Assembly: GCF_026914265.1 (NCBI RefSeq)
Contig: NC_069129.1
Coordinates: forward strand, 26,775,650 to 26,839,649
Source of the DNA: Mya arenaria
Taxonomy: Eukaryota > Mollusca > Bivalvia > Myida > Myidae
Direction of reading: 5' to 3'
DNA length: 64,000 bases
Made by a program: the position numbers and the translations under genes. The notes beneath the pieces were generated by a model. The model saw nothing but the letters and a program-made list of their open reading frames with translations. It did no database searches and was not told the origin of the DNA. Each line of letters begins with the position of its first letter. Positions within the stretch are counted from its first letter, which is position 1. This document shows positions 37,529 through 50,730 of the stretch, piece by piece.

Positions 37529-37710
37529 CAATTGGACATAATACGATGCCAATTTGTTGGGCATAATAACATGTCAATAAGACACGTTCACGTTGGACAT
37601 TATTAAAAGTCAGTTTGACATAATAACATGTCACTAAAGTGTGATAGAATGCTAGTTAGACATAGTAACTTGTCGGTCTAACATAATAACATGTCTGTTA
37701 GACATAGCCA
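37529..37710 (+). repeat. short degenerate tandem repeat
   Basis: Several copies of a unit around TTAGACATAATAACATGTC with variable spacing of about 35-45 bp, directly before the 37.7-39.2 kb satellite. Confidence 0.7.
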
Positions 37711-37714
37711 TAGT

Positions 37715-39205
37715 ATGTCCCATCTGCTAACACTAGAGAGTCTACCACATCTGATTACACTAGAAAATTTACCGCATCCGCTAACACTAAAGAGTCTATC
37801 ATACTTGCTAACACTAGATAATCTACCACATATGTTAAGACTAGAAAGTCTACTACATCTCTGCTAACACTAGAGAGTCTGCCACATATGCTAACAGTAG
37901 AGAGTATACAACACCTGCTTAAACTAGAAAGTGTGTTTATCATGTCTGCTTAAACTAAATACTCCACCACAATGTTAACACTAACAAGTCTTCTAAATCT
38001 GTGCTAAAACTAGAAAGTCTGACATATCTGCAAACATTAAAGTCTACATCGCCTTGTTATACAAAAGAGTTAACCACATCTGCTTATACTAGAATGTTTA
38101 CAACGTCTGTTAACACTAGCGAATCAACCATCTATCTGCTAACACAATAGAGTCTACCACATATGTTAACACTTTAGAGTCTACCACATCTGTAAACACT
38201 TGAGAGTCTACCACATCTGTGCTAACACTAGAGAGTTTACCACTTTGAGTCTAACAATAGAGAGTCTAAAACATCTGTATTAACACTAGAGAGTCAACCA
38301 CATTGGCTTACTCTTGAGAGTCTGCCAAATATGTGTTAACACTAGAGAGTCTGTCACATTTGTGCTAACAGTAGACAATTTCCAAATCTCTGCTAACATT
38401 TAAGAGTCTACCATATATGTGCTAACACTAGAAAGTCAACCACATGTGTGCAAAAACTAGCGAGTCAACAACATCTGTTAACACTAGAGTATCTACCACA
38501 TCAGTCATTACTAGAGAGTCAACTACATCTGCTAATACTAGAGAGCCAATCACATCTTTACTAACACAAGTGAGTCTTCCACATATGTGCTCTCACTAGA
38601 AAGTCTATCACATCTCTGCTTTCACTTAAGAGTCTACCACATATGTGCTAACACTAGGGAATCTACCACATCTGTTCTAAGGGAATATAACACATCTCAT
38701 AACATTTAAGTGTCTACCACGTCCGTGCTAACACTAGAGAGTCTTCCATATATGCACTAACACTAGAAATTTTATCACATCTCTGCTTACACTTAAGAGT
38801 CTACCGCATCTCTGCTTACACTTAAGAGTCTACCACATATGTGCAAACACTAGAGAGTCAACCGCATCTGTGCTTACACAAGGGAATCTATAACATCTGC
38901 TAACACAAGGGATTATACCACATCTCATATTATTAAAGAATCTACCACATCTATGCTAACACTAGAAAGGTTATCACATCTTGTTTACACTTAGTTTTCC
39001 ACATCTCTGCTTACACTTAAGAGTCTATCACATCTGTGCTAACACTAGAGAGTCAACCACATCCGCTTACACTAGAGAGTCTGTCATATCTGTGCTAACA
39101 CTAGAGAGTCCACAACATCTGCTTACACTAGAGAGTCTACCACATCTGCCTACACTAGAGAGTCCACCAAATCTGGGCTAACATTAGAGAGTATTCTAGA
39201 TCTGC
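37715..39205 (-). repeat. diverged satellite, inverted relative to the 24.4-27.2 kb array
   Basis: Some 50 diverged units of 27-30 bp reading GCTAACACTAGAGAGTCTAC + CACATCT on the plus strand, the reverse complement of the AGATGTGGTAGACTCTCTAG monomer of the 24-25 kb array. Units differ from each other much more than in the first array, so this copy looks older or less homogenised. Open frames through it are spurious. Confidence 0.92.
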
Positions 39206-39515
39206 ACATAGCTATATAGCTTTTCCGTAAAAGTTTGCTAGACTTGTGAATTAAAAGGCACCTTATGTAAGAATTGACAGATTAATTGCCAACTAAATAA
39301 AGACTCTATTTACTTTTCGGTAAAACATTTCACTCATAACTAGACAATATTGAGTAGTCGTTCAATACGGGATTTATTAAACGAGTCTTTTTTAAATTGA
39401 TAAAACCAAGCTTTGGCGAAGTTTTATCAGTTCTAATAATTCTGTCCAATAAATTTCGTATTGATGAGCATGAAAATGATATTCTATCATAGATACGTTG
39501 TATTTTTTTCATTTA

Positions 39516-40441
39516 CAGTCGAAACTCGTTATGTCGACTTTTTCGGGATCTAGTGAAAAAAGTCGGGATAACGAAAAGTCAACTCATCCGAATTACAAAA
39601 AATATCACCAATCCCAACACGTTTGAGTTAGATTGATTTCCGATGTTTACATCCACAATTGAACGGTATTGTTACATATTTCCGTCGTGAAAACAGCAAA
39701 CTTATTATTGAAAAATAAAGTGAAACAAAGAAGAATTATTTGTGTCGAATTTATTTCTTTTACGTTTATGGATCACACAAAACACATATAAAACCACAAT
39801 GGCATACACTTGTACATTGTAAGAAAACGGTATAGCACATATGACAACAACTTTTATAAAATAGCACATTCGTGTTTCGTTTATACACAGCAATATAGCA
39901 CATTCTCAAAATCATTTTATACCGGGTCTTTTTCTGAATTGGTCGACCAGAGCAGTGGAACTAACATTTGACATTTTGAAGTTATTTTTTCTGTGCCCAT
40001 TCGGGATTGTTATCGAATCAATAAAATTTTCATGTTTTATACAATACCAAAAAGAGCTTGAGCAATAAATGTCTCTTTAATGAAAAACATAAACAAACAA
40101 CTTTAATTATTCGCACTAACCAATTACATTTTTGTTCCTCCAATTATGTCAGTTTGTTATATTGACAAGCACGGTATTTTGCGACATGCCGCAAACCGTC
40201 ATGAATATTTTCACACTTACGTCTCGATCTACAGTTCGACATAAAGAACATAGGAAATGTGTGAAATTCGACCACAGGGACTGAAAAACGAGGTCGACAT
40301 AGCGAAAAAGTCGAGATAAAAAATCGACACAAACAGATTTATTTTATATAGAATAAGAAGGAATAAATTCGGGACCGGAAGAAAAAGTCGACACAACCGG
40401 AAAGTCGACATATCCGACGTCGACATAGCAAGTCTGGACTG
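39516..40441. mobile_element. pogo-like non-autonomous DNA transposon, 926 bp
   Basis: The left end CAGTCGAAACTCGTTATGTC matches the complement of the right end, CAGTCCAGACTTGCTATGTC, and both are flanked by TA. Inverted sub-terminal copies of AAAGTCG...ATAACG/GTCGACATA occur at both ends. The interior has no transposase frame. Its CAGTC ends resemble those of the 152-bp element at 12269-12420. Confidence 0.85.
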
Positions 40442-40504
40442 TATTTTGCACATAGTGTACATATCAACATACAGTACTAAAGGAAAAAAGCTAAATCACA
40501 ATTC

Positions 40505-40575
40505 CACGCACGCACGCACTCACGCACGCACACACACACACGCGCGCACGCACGCACACACACATACATGCATGG

Positions 40576-40608
<33 letters not shown>

Positions 40609-40630
40609 CAAACATACATGCATGGATACA
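40505..40630. repeat. (CA)n/(CG)n microsatellite
   Basis: Runs of CACGCACG and CACACACA with two copies of CATACATGCATGGA, just beyond the right end of the pogo-like element. Open frames on both strands through it are artefacts. Confidence 0.95.
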
Positions 40631-40979
40631 TAAACGTTTGTACTTACGAACGATATCCCCATATACTAGCTAATGTTTTCAAATTTTGAATATATAAATC
40701 AAGTCCTACGATTGATGTTATTTAAGAACATTTTGAGAGTTTTTGACATGGCTATGTGTGTCTTTAATAGTTAATTAATGTTTGTCTTTCCCATTTTTTA
40801 TTTTAGGTTTCATATTTATTGTCGTTCAACGCTGTTTGTTCTTCTATTTTAAATCTTTGTTTCAAATACATCAAATATGCATCAAAGGATAGTAGTTGGT
40901 TGAGTGTGTATGTTAAATTTGATAAAAATATTAAGGAAGTTACAAACGTTATTGTTTTGTTTATTTCCTATTCCCAGTA

Positions 40980-42360
40980 AGGCTTCACGTTTACCAATCA
41001 ATACATTAATCTTTGTTGATGCTATTAAAACGTTTCATTCATTCCATAGTGGCTGAGTAACATTACACTCCCAGTATAGATGTTCATAAGATTACATACA
41101 TGAACTACAGAATGTACATAAGATACAATCGACAAGTTTGAACTTAAAAAAGCAGTTGTTATTATTCTTAAAAGAAATTCGTAATAAAAACTACGTAATG
41201 TAGTACCTATTGTAGATGTGTTTATATTACAGTATATATTTTTTCATTCAAAATTTTAATCTGTGTTGCCAGGGTTTCAGTCCACTTTAATTCTAAGACT
41301 GGCGATGTTGTTGTTGTTTGGAGCAATATTGCGTATATAATATTATTTTATTGCTGATATTGTACTAAGAGTCTGTGTGGTTTATTCAACTTTTAATCAA
41401 TTGTATCTTCGTTTCCGTCGGAATTAATTTTATGAGAGTTAGATATTTCATGAACACGGTGCTCCATATGCCGTTTAAATATTCAATTTGATTTAAATCA
41501 TAACAAATTTTAGTTCTATGATCGAAAATGTGTTCAAAGTATTGTACACCTTTTCCATACCACTGTTCGTTGAATAGCGTATTTCCTAGATTGTAAATGT
41601 GTTGTTATTCCATTTTACTGTTTTTTGTTATTTTTTTTTAAGTCATAAACTTGTTTAATATTGCTTATAATTCCGGAATGTACAATTACCTGACATTTTA
41701 TTAATGAAAGATTTATCCATTTCACATACAAATAAATAAAAGATGGTTGTCATTAATGGTCAGTTTGTTTTTGAAGATTTTTCTTTGGCTTTTATTGTTG
41801 TCATCTAAGAGTAAAAAAAAATCAAAGTTTGTTAGCTTCAATCCAACATAATCGTAAGTTTGATTCAATATGTGTCTATTGATTTGGTCAGGCTTTCCAT
41901 CCAATATTTTAGAAATAGCTCTTTAACAGTTTCAATAACGCGTTGGCTTGTATTCGCTAAAATAGTACATGGATACATTAATTTTGATAGCGCATACCTG
42001 TTTACAACATTTACTTTACCCATCAATTTTAGTTTTCTATGTTCCCATTGTTTTTATGTTTTATGAAATACGTCCAGCTTTTTGTTGGTATTGTTGTCAA
42101 TTGTTTTTTGAATATGTTTACAGGACGTAATACCTATTGCTGTTGCAAATTCTAAAGTCCACTTAAAAGATTTAACTTGACAAAGTATATTGTAGTATTT
42201 TTAGGAAGACCATCCGATATGAATTTGATTACTTACATCGCAAGTACGTCCCTATATTGCGGGCACATTTTCAACGCTATTCATGCTGACAATTTTATTT
42301 GCTTGCCTTATAATAAGATTTTTACCCAAACAATGAAACAAGAAACAATCAACTAACAAA
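40980..42360 (-). mobile_element. decayed LINE (L1/Tx1-like C-terminal part), minus strand
   Basis: Minus-strand translation gives WEHRKLKLMGKVNVVNRYAL followed by LSKLMYP (about 42050-41960), then KYWMES and DGKPDQINRHIL near 41900, and NEQWYGKGVQYFEHIFDH near 41560. The order W..R.L.L.GK, W.GKP..I.R, then W...G(V/I)..(F/I)..(I/L) is characteristic of the region after reverse transcriptase in L1/Tx1-type LINEs. Frame breaks are present and the RT core is not seen, so this is a dead 3' fragment. Confidence 0.72.
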
Positions 42361-42881
42361 GAATTTCTTTTATTTTAAACCTTAAAAGTATTTTTACGAT
42401 AAAAATCAATCGTTACAAAAGCATATATTGGAAGGCAAACGTCCTATTGTTTTCTGATAGTATTTCGGCATGCAGTTTTTCTGTTTCCATTTTAAGTGTT
42501 TAAATCATGCAATAGTAAAGACGGAAATTTAACAGTCATGAACTAATGAACAATCGTACTGGTTGTATTACACCCGAAACAAGGAAAGTCATGTGATAAA
42601 TACTTTATCCTTAAAATATGAAAACTGCAGGACAATCGTTTTTGTCAACGCCTTTAAATAAATATATATTAAAAGAATGAGTTAAACTTATAAAAAATGT
42701 AAGTTGTTATTGTAAGTAATTTAATTATAAAAACAATAATGATAATATGCGTATTAAACAATGTATTTCAAACATAAATTAATATGTATGTTAAATACGT
42801 GTTCATTGTATTTCAAAGCGCTTTGCACGGATTCTTTCAGTCGCTCAAATTATTTGGGAAACAAATAATTAGTGCTCGGGA

Positions 42882-45800
42882 ATGGATATAACGTATTTAT
42901 TGAGTGTCTTATTCATGGTGCATACTGAAATTAAACCAGGTATGTATTGGCATGTTCTTCTTACATTATGCATCATTTTCAATGCATGAAAGAACGCTTT
43001 GCTTAAACATAAAGAGTATGAAGCAACTATAGTTAAACAGATGGTCTTAACATAGCAATTAAAAACGAATATCTCATCCGGGTTCCAGACCGTGTCTTTT
43101 TCTATAATAATTTTATAATCGGCGTATTCTGTCGGTGTATTGTAGGAATATCATTAGTTCAGTTGAATACCAACGGCGATATTACGGCGGTGCTGGGAAA
43201 CAACACGTTTCAGCTGACGTGCACCAACAGTGGCTTGACAAGCGCAGCAACTCGAGGCTTTGCAATGCTTTTGGTAAAAAATGAAAGGTCTTTAGTGGTG
43301 ATTCCGCCTTTATACACAGGAAAGAGTATTAAGATAAATTACAGACGAATTGCAGTTAAAAGATTTATGTTGGACAACCCTACAACTACTGTGACATTTC
43401 ATTCTATTGAGTGCAGTGATGATGGAACTTATACGTGGGACGGGTCATATTATGCCATTGAATCTGGACAAACGAGCATAGCAACACGTCAAGCAATAGT
43501 AGTAAAAGGTGTTTTTTTATAATACTTCAAATAGAATTGTGACATACGTTGCATTACTGATATAACAGTTAGTTAGATAAATGTTCTGATAATGACTCTG
43601 ATAATGTGTGTTAAAATCATCAGGGTATAATATATTTGAAAAACACATAAACAATGAAAGCTATACAGGTACACGTCCATTAATGATAATTCTGTTTAGA
43701 GGCTATTCAATGTTTAACAGACACTTAAACGAGAGACAGTCAACTTCAAAATGCCAAAAAAGACGGACGCGTCAATTTTAAAAGATCTATATTAGTATAT
43801 AAATGTTGAGGTTACTGCCCTTGAACGGTAAGCAACACAGGAGTCAAATAATACACTGCATAAGGAATTAATTTGATGTTTAAACTACTATATGGATACT
43901 AAACTTCAAACTTCTATTCATTTAAGAAAATTAAACATATATTCTTATCGGAGCAAGATTCAACTGTAAGAAATAGTATTATGAAGTAAAACAAAATATA
44001 TTCACTAATAATTAGCTCGACTATGTATACACTACATCTTTCTATATGGTATTATAATAAGTGTTACATTGAACAAACCAGGGAGTAATTCAAGCTATCC
44101 TGGCTAAACGTTAAAACGAAACACATGCAATGTAAACAACAAAGTAAATGTGATTTTCCAGTTTATCCAATCTTTGGGCCAGAGGACTCGCAGCTTACTT
44201 ATTCACCAACCGCAAATCTTACTGAGGGTGACAAGGTGAAATTCACATGTAGCGGTGATGTCGGCAACAACCCAGTTGACATCCTTGCTTGGTTCTACTA
44301 CAGAAATGGAGAAGTTGCACCGACTGATGAATCTTCTGACGCAGTTTTGACCGCCCCGCAGGTCACAAGGGTTTGTAGTAGATCAAGGTCGTCTACAATA
44401 GAACTAACACTGACAAGGGATATGGACAATACGGTGGTACGTTGTACAGTACAGCAAGATATTAGGACAGCGGAAGGGGAAGGTCATATAGACACTAACG
44501 CGTTATCTGTGACGTGTAAGTTTTTACTCGGTAAAACAAATATAATGATTAACATTCTCAATTTGTTTCTCTGTAACTGTAATAAGTGGTCAACCAGTTT
44601 GTATTTCATTTGAAAATGAATCATCGAAGTCAATTATAATACAACCACTAGAAAATACGTTAAATGTTCATGCATAGCCTTTTTTTATATTTTTGAGACA
44701 AACCAGTCATCAGGTCATTAATAAGATATCCAGACATGCAGCTGTATCCAGAGAGACTAGAAGAATTACAATTGAGATGTTATGCCGAGGGAAACCCTCT
44801 GCCGGGCCACTTCTGGCTGTTCAATAACTCAACCAGAGCTGGATATGGGTCACTTGTTCTGAACAATTTAACAACGGCCCAAGAAGGGACATATACTTGC
44901 GTTGCTTACAACTATATAAAAGGAGTCATAAACAACGTTAGTGCCAGCACTTATATAGCCATACGTGAGTTAAATATCATTTTTGACGCATAAGTTTTCC
45001 TTCCACCGAACTTAATATTATCATATGATAGTGAAATATCATGTTCAGCAACAATGGGTGTTAAAACTAACGAATGCCTTTCTTACAAAGTATAGAAGGC
45101 CTTCTGAATATCAGGAATATTAAGGTGAAGTCACCAACAAAGTCCCACAACTCATACTATTTAAAGTGTGTTAAGGAGTCCACATTTACATTTTCATGTA
45201 AGGGCCGCCAAATGTTAGCAGTGTTGGTTATATTTAACTAAACAGTGGTAGTCTTCGTTGTCTTATTTAAAAATTGACTCCATTTTTTTGCGTTTTCATC
45301 CTGTTTGATAGCAGGAATGTACTTGAGCTAGCGCTTCTTGGGAAATTTGAAAGCGTGCCCCTCTGCGTTCATACATCATGGACACACGAAAACATGGGAT
45401 GAATCCTTATTATTTATTTTTTTAAATTATTATTCATTAAGATTCAAACGCAGCAAAACCTTTTGCAGCTGAGTATTTATTGTTATTTTTTTATCATTGT
45501 AAACGTTGGATAAAAGCATTGCCTATAATTGTTGCGTCGTGTTCAATTGGTAAAATGACGTTGCGCTTATTCAATTGGAGCGAAACATTGAAAAAAACAA
45601 TGACTTCATAATTTCTAGCGGTTCATACAAAACGAAGTTACAAAAAATAGGACGAATGTGAGATATGGATAGACTTCCTTTTTTGTATTGATTACCAGCA
45701 ATACGAATATTCAAACCTTGAACACTATTTACTCCTTCTAAAGGGTTGACTAAATTGCCGATTTAAACAATTGATATTAAACGTTTAGCAAATATATACA

Positions 45801-48800
45801 GTATATTACCACTGTTGTTATAATAATGTCTAAAACTCTGTTCTGTATTTATTTATTAATAACCTGAAATTCGATAAATCTACGTAGAAAAATCGTGACT
45901 TCATTGTTTTCAAATAATTGAATGAAAGTACTGGGAAAAAACCAGCTGCCAAACACACTTTAAACGAGAGACACACAAAGCACAAACAACACAGGAAGTA
46001 AAACAACAACAACAACCCTTAACGGTTGACACACAAGGTATAAACAGCACAGGCAGGTAAATACAAAACGAGAAACACACAAAGTACAAGCAACACAGAC
46101 AGATTAACACAAAACGAGAAACACACAAAGAACAAGCAACACAGACAGATTAACACAAAACGAGAAACACACAAAGAACAAACAACACAGACAGATTAAA
46201 ACAAAACGAGAAACACACAAAGTTCAAACAACACAGACAGATTAACACAAAACGAGAAACACACAAAGAACAAGCAACACAGACAGATTAACACAAAACG
46301 AGAAACACACAAAGAACAAACAACACAGACAGATTAAAACAAAACGAGAAACACACAAAGAACAAGCAACACAGACAGATTAAAACAAAACGAGAAACAC
46401 ACAAAGAACAAACAACACAGACAGATTAAAACAAAACGAGAAACACACAAAGAACAAACAACACAGACAGATTAACACAAAACGAGAAACACACAAAGAA
46501 CAAGCAACACAGACAGATTAACACAAAACGAGAAACACACAAAGAACAAACAACACAGACAGATTAAAACAAAACGAGAAACACACAAAGAACAAACAAC
46601 ACAGACAGATTAAAACAAAACGAGAAACACACAAAGAACAAACAACACAGACAGATTAAAACAAAACGAGAAACACACAAAGTTCAAGCAACACAGACAG
46701 ATTAACACAAAACGAGAAACACACAAAGAACAAGCAACACAGACAGATTAACACAAAACGAGAAACACACAAAGAACAAACAACACAGACAGATTAACAC
46801 AAAACGAGAAACACACAAAGAACAAACAACACAGACAGATTAATACAAAACGAGAAACACACAAAGAACAAACAACACAGACAGATTAAAACAAAACGAG
46901 AAACACACAAAGTTCAAGCAACACAGACAGATTAACACAAAACGAGAAACACACAAAGAACAAGCAACACAGACAGATTAACACAAAACGAGAAACACAC
47001 AAAGAACAAGCAACACAGACAGATTAACACAAAACGAGAAACACACAAAGAACAAACAACACAGACAGATTAACACAAAACGAGAAACACACAAAGAACA
47101 AACAACACAGACAGATTAACACAAAACGAGAAACACACAAAGAACAAACAACACAGACAGATTAAAACAAAACGAGAAACACACAAAGAACAAACAACAC
47201 AGACAGATTAACACAAAACGAGAAACACACAAAGAACAAGCAACACAGACAGATTAACACAAAACGAGAAACACACAAAGAACAAACAACACAGACAGAT
47301 TAACACAAAACGAGAAACACACAAAGAACAAGCAACACAGACAGATTAACACAAAACGAGAAACACACAAAGAACAAACAACACAGACAGATTAACACAA
47401 AACGAGAAACACACAAAGAACAAACAACACAGACAGATTAACACAAAACGAGAAACACACAAAGAACAAGCAACACAGACAGATTAACACAAAACGAGAA
47501 ACACACAAAGAACAAACAACACAGACAGATTAACACAAAACGAGAAACACACAAAGAACAAACAACACAGACAGATTAAAACAAAACGAGAAACACACAA
47601 AGAACAAGCAACACAGACAGATTAACACAAAACGAGAAACACACAAAGAACAAACAACACAGACAGATTAACACAAAACGAGAAACACACAAAGAACAAA
47701 CAACACAGACAGATTAACACAAAACGAGAAACACACAAAGAACAAGCAACACAGACAGATTAACACAAAACGAGAAACACACAAAGAACAAACAACACAG
47801 ACAGATTAAAACAAAACGAGAAACACACAAAGTTCAAGCAACACAGACAGATTAACACAAAACGAGAAACACACAAAGAACAAACAACACAGACAGATTA
47901 AAACAAAACGAGAAACACACAAAGTTCAAGCAACACAGACATATTAACACAAAACGAGAAACACACAAAGAACAAACAACACAGACAGATTAACACAAAG
48001 CAAGAAACACACAAAGTATAAACAACATAGACAGATTAACACAAAACGAAAATCACCCAAAATACAATCAACACAGACAGGTAAACACAAATCGAGAAAC
48101 ACACAAACTAAAAACAACACAGACAGGTAAACACAAAACGACAAACACACAAATAACAAACAACACAGGCAGGTAAACTCAAATCGAGAAACACATACAG
48201 TACAAACAACACAGACAGGTTAAAACAAAACGAGAAACATACAAAGTTCAAACAACACAAACAGAAAAACAGAAAACGAGAAACACACAAAGTACAAACA
48301 ACACAGGCAGATAACACATTCATCACAATACTGTTATCAAAACCCCTTGCGGTTACCGCCTAGGAAGGTTAATGAAAACAAGAGTTTTTTTTTATGCCAG
48401 AATCAATTTGAAGGTGCAAAAGAACCATATTATAAATATTTATTTTTTCCCTTTAAACAGAGAATGATACATCCAACAGTTTCAATAGAACCATAATAGA
48501 CGATTTTAGAGAAAGTCCAACGAGTAATTCTAAAACTTCGAGCAAAGAAAATGATGGTTCAATGTCTGAAACTAAATTAGACTACATTGTGTGGATGATA
48601 GTTGGTGTAGTTGTCGGGGCGTTTGCGGTTGGGGCGGTCGGTTTTTCCGTAATGCTTGTTAAACGATGTTATAAACGTCACAAAGGTACATATTTCAACT
48701 TAAATGAACTGTTTAAGACATGTATGGTTCGTAACAATTTGTAGAAATAACATCCGTATAAACGCTGCACATGGCAATAATCGTTTGCTGTAACCAGATT

Positions 48801-50626
48801 GCTTTAAAAAGTACTAACAATTCCGTTTTTTGACTGATTTCTTAACGTCCTGAAACAAATGATTTTTGCAAATGAATCATTTTTATAAATTATAGTTTGA
48901 GTCAGCATGTACTATTCCATTTTTTCAATAGTTTAAATATTATTGCTATCTATTGCAGAACAACAACAATACAAAAAAACAGAACTCATTGCCAGGTAAT
49001 GAAATAGAAACCAAAAGGCTCTAAATGTTAGTCCCTTTGGAATTTGTTTCTCACATAGAAAGATATAAGATTTACTCTAAGAGTGTCATTGTTTTAAGGT
49101 ATATTACCTGATTTAATAGAATTCACTAGTTCTCTCTTATGTTTGTTTCAGGTTTGAAGGGCACACAGATTTCACTGGAGCTCATAATAATGAACACGTT
49201 AATTATGCCGGAAATGAGCGAAGTTATCAGTCTTTACGTAAGCGAAAACCACCATTTAACATGATAGCATTAACAAATGTCGCCCTTTAACATGAAGACA
49301 TAAGCAACTGTCGCAGTCTTATATAATTACTTTAATTAAGTTCCATCTTTTAACATGATCATCAAAGCAATTTTCTTCTTTAAGGTGATAGCATAAGCAA
49401 TTTTTACCTTTCAACATGATAACATAAGCTACTTTCTTCTTTTATAGTTATTACATAAGCACGTTTAACTTTTACCATGATTACTCAAGCAAATGTATGA
49501 TTTTAAAATGATTTCTTAACCGAGTTTCTGTTTTCAAAGTGATTGTGTAAGCAAGTGTGTCTTTTGACACCATTACCTAAGCAAGTTTCTTCCTTTAAAG
49601 CGATAACGTAGGAATTTTTCACCTGACATAGCCTATTATTACGTTAATTACTTTTACCTTTGAAATGGTTTGTGGGACTGAACAATATACGTATTTAATT
49701 TGTAAATAATCAGTACTTTATGCAGTTAATAATAGTTTATATAAAATATAACTTGTTGTAATTTATTAGTTTCGTTATGAGCTTGTGTTTCTTTGTAATC
49801 CCTTTTTTCAGATGGAAAGCACCAACATGCTTGCCAAGCCAGGTACATTTCAGCATTGTAGTTATTCCATTTGCACTGTTGTTAATTATGTATAGGATAA
49901 TTTTATACCCCTTATACGGAAGATTAGAAGTAATTATCAACTTATATTTTGGACAACACAGTTTATGTAATATAGGGCTCTCTTATGTTATATACTTGTT
50001 AATTATACAATGGCAATTGAAAGAGGTTGGTTTCTTTCTCATTGAACTCTTTCTTTTTATACATTAAAAGAGCAACCGAAGAAGATTACACCGGTTTAGA
50101 CGCAAGCAGCCAAGGTAAGTGTATAGTTTGTATTCAGAAATGAAACTGTCAGATAAATTATTGTGTCATTATAACTGCATATAACATAACTTACGAGCGC
50201 AATTAAGTACTTAGAATTCTGTTGTTAGCCTGATTTCTTAACGTCCTGAGACAAATGACTTTTGCAAATGATTTTTTTATTAATTCTATTTTAGAGTCAG
50301 CATGTATTATTTCATTCTTTCTATGGTTTGAATTTCATTGCTTTTAGTTCCAGAACAACAACGAAACACAAATACAGACCTCAACACCAGGTAACCAAAT
50401 ATTTTGAAAATGGCTTCTGATGTTAGTCCTTTATTATTATGTTACTCGCATAAAAAACTCTAAAATTCACATTGTTTTTAATGTATATAACCTGATATAA
50501 TAGCATTCAGTTTATAGTTGTAACAATTATACCTATTTATATCTTATGTCTTCTTACAGTTCGGAAGGGTCCACAGCATTCACTGGAATTCACAACTATG
50601 AAAACGTTAATTTTACTCGGGAATGA
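42882..50626 (+). CDS. Ig gene B: three Ig domains, transmembrane helix, long tyrosine-containing tail
   Basis: Eleven exons, all phase-consistent: 42882-42939 (signal, MDITYLLSVLFMVHTEIKPG), 43146-43508 (Ig1), 44162-44515 (Ig2), 44707-44964 (Ig3, acceptor tentative; AG at 44731 is an alternative), 48461-48685 (Ser/Thr/Asn stalk and TM), 48959-48995, 49152-49237, 49812-49842, 50071-50114, 50354-50390 and 50560-50626; total 519 residues. Ig1 is V-like with GTYTW in place of GTYYC. Ig2 is C2-like (FTCSGDVGNN, VVRCTVQQ) with an extra Cys in RVCSRS. Ig3 is canonical (LRCYAEGNP, GTYTCVAYN). The TM is IVWMIVGVVVGAFAVGAVGF, followed by KRCYKRHK. The tail holds SYQSL, EEDYTGL and NYENV, candidate SH2 or endocytic tyrosine motifs. 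A single-pass receptor, role inferred as immune or cell recognition. Confidence 0.8.
45955..48318 (+). repeat. 46-bp minisatellite in the gene B intron before the TM exon
   Basis: About 51 copies of a 46-bp unit, AGAACAAACAACACAGACAG + ATTAACACAAAACGAGAAAC + ACACAA, very homogeneous in the centre with a few fixed variants (AAGC/AAAC, TTAAAA/TTAACA, GTTC/GAAC) and more diverged at both edges. It lies in the intron 44965-48460. Minus-strand frames with repeated CVSRF/LCCLYFV are artefacts of the A/C-rich unit. Confidence 0.95.
49250..49620 (+). repeat. degenerate intronic repeat, about 36-bp period
   Basis: Roughly nine or ten diverged units of CTTTAACATGATAACATAAG + CAA.TTTC, in the gene B intron between exons 7 and 8. 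Part of it recurs at 50650-50730 as part of the larger tail-exon duplication. Confidence 0.7.
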
Positions 50627-50730
50627 GCGACACTTTCAGTCTTCACGTAAGCAAAAGCTAACTTTTAACATGATATTTAACCAAATGTCGTCCTTTTAGA
50701 TGAAGCCATAAGCAACTGTCGCACTCTGAG
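50230..50730 (+). repeat. duplicated tail-exon block (copy of 48830-49330)
   Basis: Exon 6 (48959-48995) and exon 7 (49152-49237) with their introns recur as exon 10 (50354-50390) and exon 11 (from 50560). Matching intron strings include CTTAACGTCCTGA(A/G)ACAAAT and GAGTCAGCATGTA(C/T)TATT, with an offset of about 1.4 kb. In the second copy a one-base length difference brings the TGA that ends gene B at 50624-50626. Confidence 0.85.

Noticed and set aside
40446-40673. His/Thr-rich and Val/Cys-rich frames
   Set aside because: Translation of the CA/CG microsatellite.
45955-48318. Regular repeat array considered as a CRISPR-like structure
   Set aside because: Head-to-tail units without unique spacers, in an intron of an animal gene.
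45830-48326. Cys/Phe/Val-rich hydrophobic minus-strand frames resembling membrane segments
   Set aside because: Complement of the A/C-rich 46-bp minisatellite inside a gene B intron.
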